From Saccoglossus kowalevskii (Eukaryota > Hemichordata > Enteropneusta > Harrimaniidae): a stretch of 29,475 nt of DNA. The position numbers and the translations under genes are program-made. The stretch lies in assembly GCF_000003605.2 (NCBI RefSeq), contig NW_003111878.1, positions 1-29,475 of the forward strand, given 5' to 3'. This document shows positions 10,219-21,984 of the stretch, piece after piece (position 1 is the stretch's first letter; each line of letters opens with the position of its first letter). The notes beneath the pieces were generated by a model, which searched no databases, had not been told where the DNA came from, and was given only the letters and a program-made list of their open reading frames with translations.

Positions 10219-11129
10219 TCTTTCTCTATAGCTACAGTGGACTCCAGTCAATATCTATAACCACACTGGACTCAAGTAATTCTTTATAGCTGCACTAGAC
10301 TCCAGTCATTCTCTATAGCTATACCAGACTCCAGTCAATCTCTATAACATACTGGACTCCAGTCATTCTCCATAGCTGCACTAGAATCCTGTCATTCTCT
10401 ATAGCTACACGAGACTCCAGTCAATATCTATAACCACACTGGACTCAAGTCATTCTTTATAGCTGCACTAGACTCCAGTCATTCTCTATAGCTACACTGG
10501 ACTCCAGTCATTCTCCATAGCTACACTAGACAAGGTCATTCTCTATAGCTACACTAGAATCCTGTCATTCTCCATAGCTGCACTGGAATTCTGTCATTCT
10601 CTATTGCTACACGAGACTCCAGTCAATATCTATAATCACACTGGACTCCAGTCATTATTTATAGCTGCACTAGACTCCAGTCATTCTCTATAGCTATACC
10701 AGACTCCAGTCAATCTCTATAACACACAAGACTCCAGGCGTTCTCTATAGCTACACTAGATTCCAGTCAATCTCTATAGCTACACTGGACTCCAGTCATT
10801 CTCCATAGCTGCACTAGAATCCTGTCATTCTCCATAGCTGCACTGGACTCCAGTCAATATCTATAACCACACTGGACTCAAGTAATTCTTTATAGCTGCA
10901 CTAGACTCCAGTCATTCTCTATAGCTACACTGGACTCCAGTCATTCTCCATAGCTACACTAGACAAGGTCATTCTCTATAGCTACACTAGAATCCTGTCA
11001 TTCTCCATAGCTGCACTGGAATCCTGTCATTCTCTATTGCTACACGAGACTCCAGTCAATATCTATAACCACACTGGACTCAAGTCATTCTTTATAGCTG
11101 CACTAGACTCCAGTCATTCTCTATAGCTA

Positions 11130-11515
11130 CACGAGATTCCAGTCAATATCTATAACCACACTGGACTCAAGTCATTCTTTATAGCTACACTAGATTTCAG
11201 TCAATCTCTATAGCTACACTGGACTCAAGTCATTCTTTATAGCTGCACTAGACTCCAGTCATTCTCTATAGCTACACGAGATTCCAGTCAATATCTATAA
11301 CCACACTGGACTCAAGTCATTCTTTATAGCTACACTAGATTTCAGTCAATCTCTATAGCTACACTGGACTCAAGTCATTCTTTATAGCTGCACTAGACTC
11401 CAGTCATTCTCTATAGCTACACGAGATTCCAGTCAATATCTATAACCACACTGGACTCAAGTCATTCTTTATAGCTACACTAGATTCCAGTCAATCTCTA
11501 TAGCTACACTGGACT
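11130..11515. repeat. 145-bp five-monomer unit, triplet
   Basis: CGAG of CACGAGATTCC lies at 11132, 11277 and 11422, and AGATTTCAG at 11192 and 11337, all 145 apart. This is the only place in the window with more than two consecutive units. Related blocks at 1.4 and 2.9 kb have two, so one extra unit was gained here (or lost there), consistent with unequal exchange in register. Confidence 0.85.
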
Positions 11516-12745
11516 CCAGTCATTCTCCATAGCTGCATTAGAATCCTGTCATTCTCTATAGCTACACTAGACTCCAGTCAATCTCTATAGCTACACTAGA
11601 CTCCAGTCAATCTCTATAGCCACACTGGACTCCAGTCATTCTCAATAGCTGCACTAGACTCCAGTATTTCTCTATAGCTACACTGGACTCCAGTCAATAT
11701 CTATAACCACACTGGACTCAAGTAATTCTTTATAGCTGTACTAGACTCCAGTCATTCTCTATAGCTATACCAGACTCCAGTCAATCTCTATAACATACTG
11801 GACTCCAGTCATTCTCCATAGCTGCACTGGAATCCTGTCATTCTCTATTGCTACACGAGACTCCAGTCAATATCTATAATCACACTGGACTCAAGTCATT
11901 ATTTATAGCTACACTAGACTCCAGTCATTCTCTATAGCTATACCAGACTCCAGTCAATCTCTATAACACGCAAGACTTCAGGCGTTCTCTATAGCTAAAC
12001 TAGATTCCAGTCAATCTCTATAGCTACACTGGACTCCAGTCATTCTCCGTAGCTGCACTAGAATCCTGTCATTCTCCATAGCTGCACTGGACTCCAGTCA
12101 ATATCTATAACCACACTGGACTCAAGTAATTCTTTATAGCTGCACTAGACTCCAGTCATTCTCTATAGCTATACCAGACTCCAGTCAATCTCTATAACAT
12201 ACTGGACTCCAGTCATTCGCCATAGCTGCATTAGAATCCTGTCATTCTCTATAGCTACACGAGACTCCAGTCAATATCTATAACCACACTGGACTCAAGT
12301 CATTCTTTATAGCTGCACTAGACTCCAGTCATTCTCTATAGCTACACTGGACTCCAGTCATTCTCCATAGCTACACTAGACAAGGTCATTCTCTATAGCT
12401 ACACTAGAATCCTGTCATTCTCCATAGCTGCACTGGAATCCTGTCATTCTCTATTGCTACACGAGACTCCAGTCAATATCTACAATCACACTGGACTCAA
12501 GTCATTCTTTATTGCTGCACTAGACTCCAGTCATTCTCTATAGCTATACCAGACTCCAGTCAATCTCTATAACACACAAGACTCCAGGCGTTCTCTATAG
12601 CTACACTAGATTCCAGTCAATCTCTATAGCTACACTGGACTCCAGTCATTCTCCATAGCTGCACTAGAATCCTGTCATTCTCCATAGCTGCACTGGAATC
12701 CTGTCATTCTCTATAGCTACACGAGACTCCAGTCAATATCTATAA
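11220..12745. repeat. 1.5-kb block related to 6651-8176 (offset 4569)
   Basis: Landmarks at constant offset 4569 are AGATTTCAG (6768 and 11337), CAGTATTTC (7093 and 11662), AGACTTCAGG (7404 and 11973) and AAGG (7813 and 12382). Differences include CTATAGCCACACTGG near 11617, AACACGCAAG at 11966 and GCATTAGAATCC near 12229. The right edge is near 12745, where ACTAGACTCCAGGCG here replaces ACTGGACTCAAG. Confidence 0.85.
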
Positions 12746-12814
12746 CCACACTAGACTCCAGGCGTTCTCTATAGCTACACTGGACTCCAGTCATTCTCCA
12801 TAGGTGTATTAGAA

Positions 12815-13150
12815 TCCTGTCATTCTCCATAGCTGCACTGGAATCCTGACATTCTCTATAGCTACACGAGACTTCAGTCAATATCTATAACCACACTGAA
12901 CTCAAGTCATTATTTATAGCTGCACTAGACTCCAGTCATTCTCTATAGCTATACCAGACTCCAGTCAATCTCTATAACACACAAGACTCCAGGCGTTCTC
13001 TATAGCTACACTAGATTCCAGTCAATCTCTATAGCTACACTGGACTCCAGTCATTCTCCATAGCTGCACTAGAATCCTGTCATTCTATATAGCTACTCTA
13101 GAATCCTGTAATTCTCTATAGCTGCATTAGAATCCTGTCATTCTCTATAG
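12815..13150. repeat. 434-bp spaced duplication, copy 1
   Basis: TGACATTCTC (12847 and 13281) and CACACTGAACTC (TGAACT at 12897 and 13331) are both 434 apart, equal to fifteen monomers with one 28-bp member. The copy runs through the H variant to TATATAGCTACTCTAG at about 13087 and its partner near 13520, then decays (CCTGTAATTC against CCAGTCATTC). Confidence 0.78.
13084..13112. repeat. Monomer subtype J (TATATAGCTACTCTAG)
   Basis: Subtype J begins TCTATATAGCTACTCTAG and ends AATCCTGTAAT. A short distance downstream there is typically a monomer with TCTGTATAGCTATACTAG or AACTGTATAGATATAC. This J-then-K order is frequent from 17.7 kb to the window end and occurs only rarely in the left domain, notably at 5884-5912. 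Confidence 0.85.
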
Positions 13151-13248
13151 CTACACTGGACTCTAGTCAATCTGTATAGCTATACTAGAATCCTCTCAAT
13201 CTCTATAGCTACACTGGACTCCAGTCATTCTCCATAGCTGCACTAGAA

Positions 13249-13584
13249 TCCTGTCATTCTCCATAGCTGCACTGGAATCCTGACATTCTCTATAGCTACA
13301 CGAGACTTCAGTCAATATCTATAACCACACTGAACTCAAGTCATTATTTATAGCTGCACTAGACTCCAGTCATTCTCTATAGCTATACCAGACTCCAGTC
13401 AATCTCTATAACACACAAGACTCCAGGCGTTCTCTATAGCTACACTAGATTCCAGTCAATCTCTATAGCTACACTGGACTCCAGTCATTCTCCATAGCTG
13501 CACTAGAATCCTGTCATTCTATATAGCTACTCTAGAATCCAGTCATTCTCTATAGCTGCATTAGAATCCTGTCAATATCTATAG
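13249..13584. repeat. 434-bp spaced duplication, copy 2
   Basis: This is the partner of 12815-13150. Its right end passes into TCAATATCTATAGCTACACGAG near 13573, a hybrid monomer joining a subtype-C start to an F-type body that I do not see elsewhere, so the junction probably lies there. Confidence 0.75.
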
Positions 13585-14010
13585 CTACACGAGACTCCAG
13601 TCAATCTCTATAGCTACACTGGACTCCAGGCGTTCTCTATAGCTACACTGGACTCCATTCATTCTCCATAGCTGCACTAGAATCCTGTCATTCTCCATAG
13701 CTGCACTGGAATCCTGTCATTCTCTATAGCTACACGAGAATTCAGTCAATATCTATAACCACACTGGACTCAAGTCATTCTTTATAGCTGCACTAGACTC
13801 CAGTCATTCTCTATAGCTATACCAGACTCCAGTCAATCTCTATAACACACAAGACTCCAGGCGTTCTCTATAGCTGCACTAGATTCCAGTCAATCTCTAT
13901 AGCTACACTGGACTCCAGTCATTCTCCATAGCTGCACTAGAATCCTGTCATTCTCCATAGCTGCACTGGAATCCTGTCATTCTCTATAGCTACACGAGAC
14001 TCCAGTCAAT

Positions 14011-14722
14011 ATCTATAACCACACTGGACTCAAGTCATTCTTTATAGCTGCACTAGACTCCAGTCATTCTCTATAGCTATACCAGACTCCAGTCAATCTC
14101 AATAACACACAAGACTCCAGGCGTTCTCTATAGCTACACTAGATTCCAGTCAATCTTTATAGCTACACTGGACTCCAGTCATTCTTTATAGCTACACTAG
14201 ATTTCAGTCAATCTCTATAGCTACACTGGACTCAAGTCATTCTTTATAGCTGCACTGGACTCCAGTCATTCTCTATAGCTACACGAGATTCCAGTCAATA
14301 TCTATAAACACACTGGACTCAAGTCATTCTTTATAGCTACACTAGATTCCAGTCAATCTCTATAGCTACACTGGACTCCAGTCATTCTCCATAGCTGCAT
14401 TAGAATCCTGTCATTCTCTAAAGCTGCATTAGAATCCTGTCATTCTCTATAGCTACACTAGACTCCAGCCAATCTCTATAGCTACACTAGACTCCAGTCA
14501 ATCTCTATAGCTACACTGGACTCCAGTCATTCTCAATAGCTGCACTAGACTCCAGTCTTTCTCTATAGCTACACTGGACTCCAGTCAATATCTATAACCA
14601 CACTGGACTCAAGTAATTCTTTATAGCTGCACTAGACTCCAGTCATTCTCTATAGCTATACCAGACTCCAGTCAATCTCTATAACATACTGGACTCCAGT
14701 CATTCTCCATAGCTGCACTAGA
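14011..14722. repeat. Block matching window start (copy 2, offset 14001)
   Basis: This is the partner of 10-721, sharing AATCTTTATAGC and CTATAAACACAC, which are rare elsewhere. After 14722 the sequence follows the 10.4-kb relative instead, with the private change ATATCTTTAACC at about 14765, to about 14862. Confidence 0.84.
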
Positions 14723-15009
14723 ATCCTGTCATTCTCTATAGCTACACGAGACTCCAGTCAATATCTTTAACCACACTGGACTCAAGTCATTCTTTATAGC
14801 TGCACTAGACTCCAGTCATTCTCTATAGCTACACTGGACTCCAGTCCTTCTCCATAGCTACACTAGAATCCAGTCATTCTCTATAGCTACACTGGACACA
14901 ATTCATTCTTTATAGCTGCACTAGACTCCAGTCATTCTCTATAGCTACACGAGATTCCAGTCAATATCTATAACCACACTGGACTCAAGTCAATCTCCAT
15001 AGCTGCACT

Positions 15010-15180
15010 AGAATACTGTCATTCTATATAGCTACTCTAGAATCCTGTCATTCTCTATAGGTACACAAGACTCCAGTCAAACTCTATAGCAACACTGGAC
15101 TCAGGTCATTCTCTATAGCTGCACTAGAATCCAGTCAATATCTATAACCACACTGGACTCAAGTCATTTTTTATAGCTGC
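15010..15180. repeat. ACAACACTGGACTCAGG module, copy 2 of 6
   Basis: This has the same monomer order as at 8795-8960, with CTCAGG at 15100. Private changes are TATAGGTACACAAG, CAAACTCTATAGCAACAC and CCAGAGTCCAG. Like copy 1 it has TCATTTTTTATAGC; copies 3-6 have TCATTTTTGATAGC, which separates left and right lineages of the module. Confidence 0.8.
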
Positions 15181-15830
15181 ACTAGACTCCAGTCATTCTA
15201 TATAGCTATACCAGAGTCCAGTCAATCTCTATAACAAACAAGACTCCAGGCGTTCTCTATAGCTACACTAGATTCTAGTCAACCTCTATAGCTACACTGG
15301 ACTCCAGTCATTCTCCATAGCTGCACTAGAATCCTGTCATTCTCTATAGCAGCATTAGAATCCTGTCATTCTCTATAGCTACACTAGATTCCAGTCATTC
15401 TCTATAGCTACACTGGACTCCAGTCAATATCTATAACCACACTGGACTCCTGGCGTTATCTATAGCTGCACTAGACTTCTGTCAATCTCTATAGCTACAC
15501 TGGACTCCAGTCATTCTCCATAGCTGCACTAGAATCCAGTCAATATCTATAACCACACTGGACTCAAGTCATTCTTTATAGCTGCACTAGACTCCAGTCA
15601 TTCTCTATAGCTACACGAGATTCCAGTCAATATCTATAACCACACTGGACTCAAGTCATTCTCCATAGCTGCACTAGAATCCAGTCAATATCTATAACCA
15701 CACTGGACTCAAGTCATTCTCCATAGCTGCACTAGAATACTGTCATTCTATATAGCTACACTAGACTACAGTCAATATCTATAACCACACTGGACTCAAG
15801 TCATTCTTTATAGCTGCACTAGATTCCAGT

Positions 15831-15844
15831 CAATATATATATAT
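15831..15844. repeat. AT dinucleotide run inside a C-type monomer
   Basis: The usual CAATATCTATAACCACAC is replaced by CAATATATATATATCCACAC, a 2-bp longer monomer with about six AT units. It is the only dinucleotide expansion I noticed in the window. Slippage at the pre-existing ATAT of subtype C is the simplest origin. Confidence 0.85.
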
Positions 15845-16811
15845 CCACACTGGACTAAAGTCATTCTTTATAGCTGCACTTGACTCCAGTCATTCTCTAT
15901 AGCTATACCAGACACCAGTCAATGTCTATAACACACAAGACTCCAGGCGTTCTCTATAGCTACACTAGATTCCAGTCAATCTCTATAGCTACACTGGGAC
16001 TCCAGTCATTCTCAATAGCTGCATTAGAATCCTTGTCATTCTCTATAGCTACACTAGCCTCCAGTCAATCTCTATAGCTACACTAGACTCCAGTCAATCT
16101 CTATAGCTACACTGGACTCCAGTCATTCTCAATAGCTGCACTAGACTCCAGTCTTTCTCTATAGCTACACTGGACTCCAGTCAATATCTATAACCACACT
16201 GGACTCAAGTAATTCTTTATAGCTGCACTAGACTCCAGTCATTCTCTATAGCTATACCAGACTCCAGTCAATCTCTATAACACACAAGACACCAGGCGTT
16301 CTCTATAGCTACACTAGATTTCAGTCAATCTCTATAGCTACACTGGACTCAAGTCATACTTTATAGCTGCACTAGACTCCAGTCATTCTCTATAGCTACA
16401 CGAGATTCCAGTCAATATCTATAACCACACTGGACTCAAGTCATTCTTTATAGCTACACTAGATTCCAGTCAATCTCTATAGCTACACTGGACTCCAGTC
16501 ATTCTCAATAGCTGCATTAGAATCCTGTCATTCTCTATAGCTACACTAGACTCCAGTCAATCTCTATAGCTACACTAGACTCCAGTCAATCTCTATAGCT
16601 ACACTGGACTCCAGTCATTCTCAATAGCTGCACTAGACTCCAGTCTTTCTCTATAGCTACACTGGACTCCAGTCAATATCTATAACCACACTGGACTCAA
16701 GTAATTCTCTATAGCTGCACTAGACTCCAGTCATTCTCTATAGCTATACCAGACTCCAGTCAATCTCTATAACACACAAGACTCCAGGCGTTCTCTATAG
16801 CTACACTAGAT

Positions 16812-18315
16812 TCCAGTCAATCTCTATAGCTACACTGGACTCCAGTCATTCTCCATAGCTGCACTAGAATCCTGTCATTCTCCATAGCTGCACTGGACTC
16901 CAGTCAATATCTATAACCACACTGGACTCAAGTAATTCTTTATAGCTGCACTAGACTCCAGTCATTCTCTATAGCTATACCAGACTCCAGTCAATCTCTA
17001 TAACATACTGGACTCCAGTCATTCTCCGTAGCTGCACTAGAATCCTGTCATTCTCTATAGCTACACGAGACTCCAGTCAATATCTATAACCACACTGGAC
17101 TCAAGTCATTCTTTATAGCTGCACTAGACTCCAGTCATTCTCTATAGCTACACTGAACTCCAGTCATTCTCCATAGCTACACTAGACAAGGTCATTCTCT
17201 ATACCTACACTAGAATCCTGTCATTCTCCATAGCTGCACTGGAATCCTGTCATTCTCTATTGGTACACGAGACTCCAGTCAATATCTATAATCACACTGG
17301 ACTCAAGTCATTCTTTATTGCTGCACTAGACTCCAGTCATTCTCTATAGCTATACCAGACTCCAGTCAATCTCTATAACACTCAAGACTCCAGGCGTTCT
17401 CTATAGCTACACTAGATTCCAGTCAATCTCTATAGCTACACTGGACTCCAGTCATTCTCCATAGCTGCACTAGAATCCTGTCATTCTCCATAGCTGCACT
17501 GGAATCCTGTCATTCTCTATAGTTACATGAGACTCCAGTCAATTTCTATAACCACACTGGACTCAAGTCATTCTTTATAGCTGCACTAGACTCCAGTCAT
17601 TCTCTATAGCTATACCAGGCTCCAGTCAATCTCAATAACACACAAGACTCCAGGCGTTCTCTATAGCTACACTAGATTCCAGTCAATCTCTATAGCTACA
17701 CTGGACTCCAGTCATTCTCCATAGCTGCACTAGAATCCTGTCATTCTATATAGCTACTCTAGAATCCTGTAATTCTCTATAGCTGCATTAGAATCATGTC
17801 ATTCTCTATAGCTACACTAGACTCTAGTCAATCTGTATAGCTATACTAGAATCCTGCCAATTTCTATAGCTACACTGGACTCCAGTCATTCTCCATAGCT
17901 GCAATAGTATCCTGTCATTCTCTATAGCTGCATTAGAATCCTGTCATTCTCCATAGCTACACTGGACTCCAGTCAATCTCTATAACAACACAGGACTCAA
18001 GTTATTCTCCATAGCTGCACTAGAATCCAGTCAATATCTATAACCACACTGGACTCAAGTCATTCTCTATAGCTACACGAGATTCCAGTGAATATCTATA
18101 ACCACACTGGACTCCAGTCATTCTCCATAGCTGCACTAGAATCCTGTCATTCTCTATAGCTACACTAGATTCCAGTCAATATCTATAACCACACTGGACT
18201 CCACTCATTCTCTATAGCTACACTAGAATCCTGTCATTCTCTATAGCTACACTAGACTCTTGTCAAACTGTATAGCTATACTAGAATCCTGTCATTCTCT
18301 ATAGCTATACTAGAC
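16812..18315. repeat. 1504-bp tandem duplication, unit 1
   Basis: Unit 1 of a head-to-tail pair with 18316-19819; 1504 bp is 52 monomers minus length variants. Landmarks are CACTGAACTCC (about 17151 and 18655), AAGG (17188 and 18692), TATTGGTACACGAG (about 17259 and 18763), AGTTACATGAG (about 17522 and 19026) and CTCAATAAC (17631 and 19135). I noticed only two differences: TCTCTATAGCTAC near 17438 against TCTCCATAGCTAC near 18942, and CCATAGC near 17951 against CTATAGC near 19455. Identity is therefore above 99.5%. Confidence 0.9.
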
Positions 18316-19819
18316 TCCAGTCAATCTCTATAGCTACACTGGACTCCAGTCATTCTCCATAGCTGCACTAGAATCCTGTCATTCTCCATAGCTGCACTGG
18401 ACTCCAGTCAATATCTATAACCACACTGGACTCAAGTAATTCTTTATAGCTGCACTAGACTCCAGTCATTCTCTATAGCTATACCAGACTCCAGTCAATC
18501 TCTATAACATACTGGACTCCAGTCATTCTCCGTAGCTGCACTAGAATCCTGTCATTCTCTATAGCTACACGAGACTCCAGTCAATATCTATAACCACACT
18601 GGACTCAAGTCATTCTTTATAGCTGCACTAGACTCCAGTCATTCTCTATAGCTACACTGAACTCCAGTCATTCTCCATAGCTACACTAGACAAGGTCATT
18701 CTCTATACCTACACTAGAATCCTGTCATTCTCCATAGCTGCACTGGAATCCTGTCATTCTCTATTGGTACACGAGACTCCAGTCAATATCTATAATCACA
18801 CTGGACTCAAGTCATTCTTTATTGCTGCACTAGACTCCAGTCATTCTCTATAGCTATACCAGACTCCAGTCAATCTCTATAACACTCAAGACTCCAGGCG
18901 TTCTCTATAGCTACACTAGATTCCAGTCAATCTCCATAGCTACACTGGACTCCAGTCATTCTCCATAGCTGCACTAGAATCCTGTCATTCTCCATAGCTG
19001 CACTGGAATCCTGTCATTCTCTATAGTTACATGAGACTCCAGTCAATTTCTATAACCACACTGGACTCAAGTCATTCTTTATAGCTGCACTAGACTCCAG
19101 TCATTCTCTATAGCTATACCAGGCTCCAGTCAATCTCAATAACACACAAGACTCCAGGCGTTCTCTATAGCTACACTAGATTCCAGTCAATCTCTATAGC
19201 TACACTGGACTCCAGTCATTCTCCATAGCTGCACTAGAATCCTGTCATTCTATATAGCTACTCTAGAATCCTGTAATTCTCTATAGCTGCATTAGAATCA
19301 TGTCATTCTCTATAGCTACACTAGACTCTAGTCAATCTGTATAGCTATACTAGAATCCTGCCAATTTCTATAGCTACACTGGACTCCAGTCATTCTCCAT
19401 AGCTGCAATAGTATCCTGTCATTCTCTATAGCTGCATTAGAATCCTGTCATTCTCTATAGCTACACTGGACTCCAGTCAATCTCTATAACAACACAGGAC
19501 TCAAGTTATTCTCCATAGCTGCACTAGAATCCAGTCAATATCTATAACCACACTGGACTCAAGTCATTCTCTATAGCTACACGAGATTCCAGTGAATATC
19601 TATAACCACACTGGACTCCAGTCATTCTCCATAGCTGCACTAGAATCCTGTCATTCTCTATAGCTACACTAGATTCCAGTCAATATCTATAACCACACTG
19701 GACTCCACTCATTCTCTATAGCTACACTAGAATCCTGTCATTCTCTATAGCTACACTAGACTCTTGTCAAACTGTATAGCTATACTAGAATCCTGTCATT
19801 CTCTATAGCTATACTAGAC
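18316..19819. repeat. 1504-bp tandem duplication, unit 2
   Basis: Unit 2 follows unit 1 without a gap. A third, partial repeat of the unit start continues from 19820 to about 19889 and ends where TATAGGTGC appears in place of CATAGCTGC. The left edge is marked by AGATTCCAG (unit 1) against AGACTCCAG (unit 2), near 16811 and 18315. Confidence 0.9.
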
Positions 19820-19912
19820 TCCAGTCAATCTCTATAGCTACACTGGACTCCAGTCATTCTCCATAGCTGCACTAGAATCCTGTCATTCTCTATAGGTGCA
19901 TTAGAATCCTGT

Positions 19913-20340
19913 CATTCTCTATAGCTATACTAGACTCCAGTCAATCCCTATAGCTACACTGGACTCCAGTCATTCTCCATAGCTGCACTAGAATCCTGTC
20001 ATTCTCTATAGCTGCATTAGAATACTGTCATTCTCTATAGCTACACTAGATTCCATTCAATCTCTATAGCTACACTAGACTCCAGTCATTCTCCATAGCT
20101 GCACTAGAATCCTGTCGTTCTCTATAGCTGTATTAAAATCCTGTCATTCTCTATAGCTCCACTAGACTCCAGTCAATCTCTATAACAACACTGGACTCAA
20201 GTTATTCTCTATAGCTGCACTAGAATCCAGTCAATATCTATAACCACACTGGACACAAGTCATTCTTTATAGCTGCACTAGACTCCAGTCATTCTCTATA
20301 GCTACACGAGATTCCAGTCAATATCTATAACCACACTGGA
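19913..20340. repeat. Block copied at 20984 (offset 1071)
   Basis: AATCCCTATAGC (CCCT at 19946 and 21017) and TGTCGTTCTC (20113 and 21184) pair at offset 1071. The continuation from about 20341 pairs at offset 1651, which is 1071 plus the 580-bp unit inserted into the downstream copy. The pairing therefore also records the later 580-bp event. Confidence 0.8.
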
Positions 20341-20359
20341 CTCAAGTCATTCTCCATAG

Positions 20360-20535
20360 CTGCACTAGAATACTGTCATTCTATATAGCTACTCTAGAAT
20401 CATGTCATTCTCTATAGCTACACAAGACTCCAGTCAATCTCTATAACAACACTGGACTCAGGTCATTCTCTATAGCTGCACTAGAATCCAGTCAATATCT
20501 ATAACCACACTGGACTCAAGTCATTTTTGATAGCT
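20360..20535. repeat. ACAACACTGGACTCAGG module, copy 3 of 6
   Basis: CTCAGG is at 20457, with the TCATTTTTGATAGC form of the T-rich monomer at about 20521. It is the upstream partner of the copy at 22.1 kb at offset 1651. Confidence 0.8.
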
Positions 20536-20755
20536 GCACTAGACTCCAGTCATTCTATATAGCTATACCAGACTCCAGTCAATCTCTATAAAACACAAGA
20601 CTCCTGTCATTCTCTATAGCTACACTAGAATCCAGTCAATCTCTATAGCTGCACTGGACTCCAGTCATTCTCCATAGCTGCACTAGAATCCTGTCATTCT
20701 CCATAGCTGCATTAGAATCCAGTCATTCTCTATAGCTATACCAGACTCCAGGCAA

Positions 20756-20783
20756 TCTCTTTAACACACTAGATTCCATGCGT
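20756..20783. repeat. 28-bp monomer variant L (CTCTTTAACACACTAG)
   Basis: Variant L starts TCTCTTTAACACACTAG and ends CCATGCGT, 28 bp. It is preceded by a monomer with CCAGGCAA and followed shortly by a monomer with CATGGCTGC. CTCTTTAAC occurs at 20757, 24520, 26459, 28163, 28771 and 29234 and nowhere upstream, so this cassette is private to the right domain and arose or spread there late. Confidence 0.88.
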
Positions 20784-20824
20784 TCTCTATAGCTACTCTA
20801 GATTCCAGCCAATCTCTATAGCTA

Positions 20825-21404
20825 CACTGGACTCCAGCCATTCTCCATGGCTGCACTAGAATCCTGTCATTCTATATAGCTACTCTAGAATCCTGTAATT
20901 CTCTATAGCTGCATTAGAATCCTGTCATTATCTATAGCTACACTAGACTCTAGTCAAACTGTATAGATATACTAGAATCCTGTCATTCTCTATAGCTATA
21001 CTAGACTCCAGTCAATCCCTATAGCTACACTGGACTCCAGTCAATCTCCATAGCTGCACTAGAATCCTGTCATTCTCTATAGCTGCATTAGAATACTGTC
21101 ATTCTCTATAGCTACACTAGATTCCATTCAATCTCTATAGCTACACTAGACTCCAGTCATTCTCCATAGCTGCACTAGAATCCTGTCGTTCTCTATAGCT
21201 GTATTAAAATCCTGTCATTCTCTATAGCTCCACTAGACTCCAGTCAATCTCTATAACAACACTGGACTCAAGTTATTCTCTATAGCTGCACTAGAATCCA
21301 GTCAATATCTATAACCACACTGGACACAAGTCATTCTTTATAGCTGCACTAGACTCCAGTCATTCTCTATAGCTACACGAGATTCCAGTCAATATCTATA
21401 ACCA
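20825..21404. repeat. 580-bp tandem duplication, unit 1
   Basis: Unit 1 of a 20-monomer head-to-tail duplication. CATGGCTGC is at 20846 and 21426, AATCCCTATAGC at 21013 and 21593, TGTCGTTCTC at 21184 and 21764. The only difference I noticed is CTGGACTCC near 21033 against CTGGACACC near 21613. The related block at 26.3-27.1 kb contains this segment only once. Confidence 0.9.
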
Positions 21405-21984
21405 CACTGGACTCCAGCCATTCTCCATGGCTGCACTAGAATCCTGTCATTCTATATAGCTACTCTAGAATCCTGTAATTCTCTATAGCTGCATTAGAAT
21501 CCTGTCATTATCTATAGCTACACTAGACTCTAGTCAAACTGTATAGATATACTAGAATCCTGTCATTCTCTATAGCTATACTAGACTCCAGTCAATCCCT
21601 ATAGCTACACTGGACACCAGTCAATCTCCATAGCTGCACTAGAATCCTGTCATTCTCTATAGCTGCATTAGAATACTGTCATTCTCTATAGCTACACTAG
21701 ATTCCATTCAATCTCTATAGCTACACTAGACTCCAGTCATTCTCCATAGCTGCACTAGAATCCTGTCGTTCTCTATAGCTGTATTAAAATCCTGTCATTC
21801 TCTATAGCTCCACTAGACTCCAGTCAATCTCTATAACAACACTGGACTCAAGTTATTCTCTATAGCTGCACTAGAATCCAGTCAATATCTATAACCACAC
21901 TGGACACAAGTCATTCTTTATAGCTGCACTAGACTCCAGTCATTCTCTATAGCTACACGAGATTCCAGTCAATATCTATAACCA
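21405..21984. repeat. 580-bp tandem duplication, unit 2
   Basis: Unit 2 directly follows unit 1. The unit-to-unit junction is visible as TATAACCACACTGGACTCC followed by AGCCATTC near 21405-21420, where a C-type start is fused to the AGCC-type end; the unit 1 start has TATAGCTACACTGG instead. The following 954-bp unit begins at the same monomer boundary. Confidence 0.88.

Larger units (their letters stand above)
14863..16080. repeat. Irregular zone of the array
   Basis: This is still a 29-bp array with no unique sequence, but I found no long duplicate of it in the window apart from the module at 15010. It has more private changes than average: CTGGACACAATTCATTC near 14892, CTGGCGTTATC near 15449, ACTAAAGTC near 15853, CACTTGACTCC near 15868, CTAGCCTCC near 16057, an AT run at 15831-15844, and base insertions at about 15997 and 16034. 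It reads as an older, less homogenised segment between two recently amplified domains. Confidence 0.7.

Noticed and set aside
15880-16077. A 65-codon open frame on the + strand, the longest I am aware of in the window.
   Set aside because: It is translated satellite. It stays open only because of base changes removing TAG and two +1 insertions near 15997 and 16034 that reset the register. The peptide is a degenerate repeat of the monomer in shifting frames, without a ribosome-binding or splice context, and no copy elsewhere keeps the frame.
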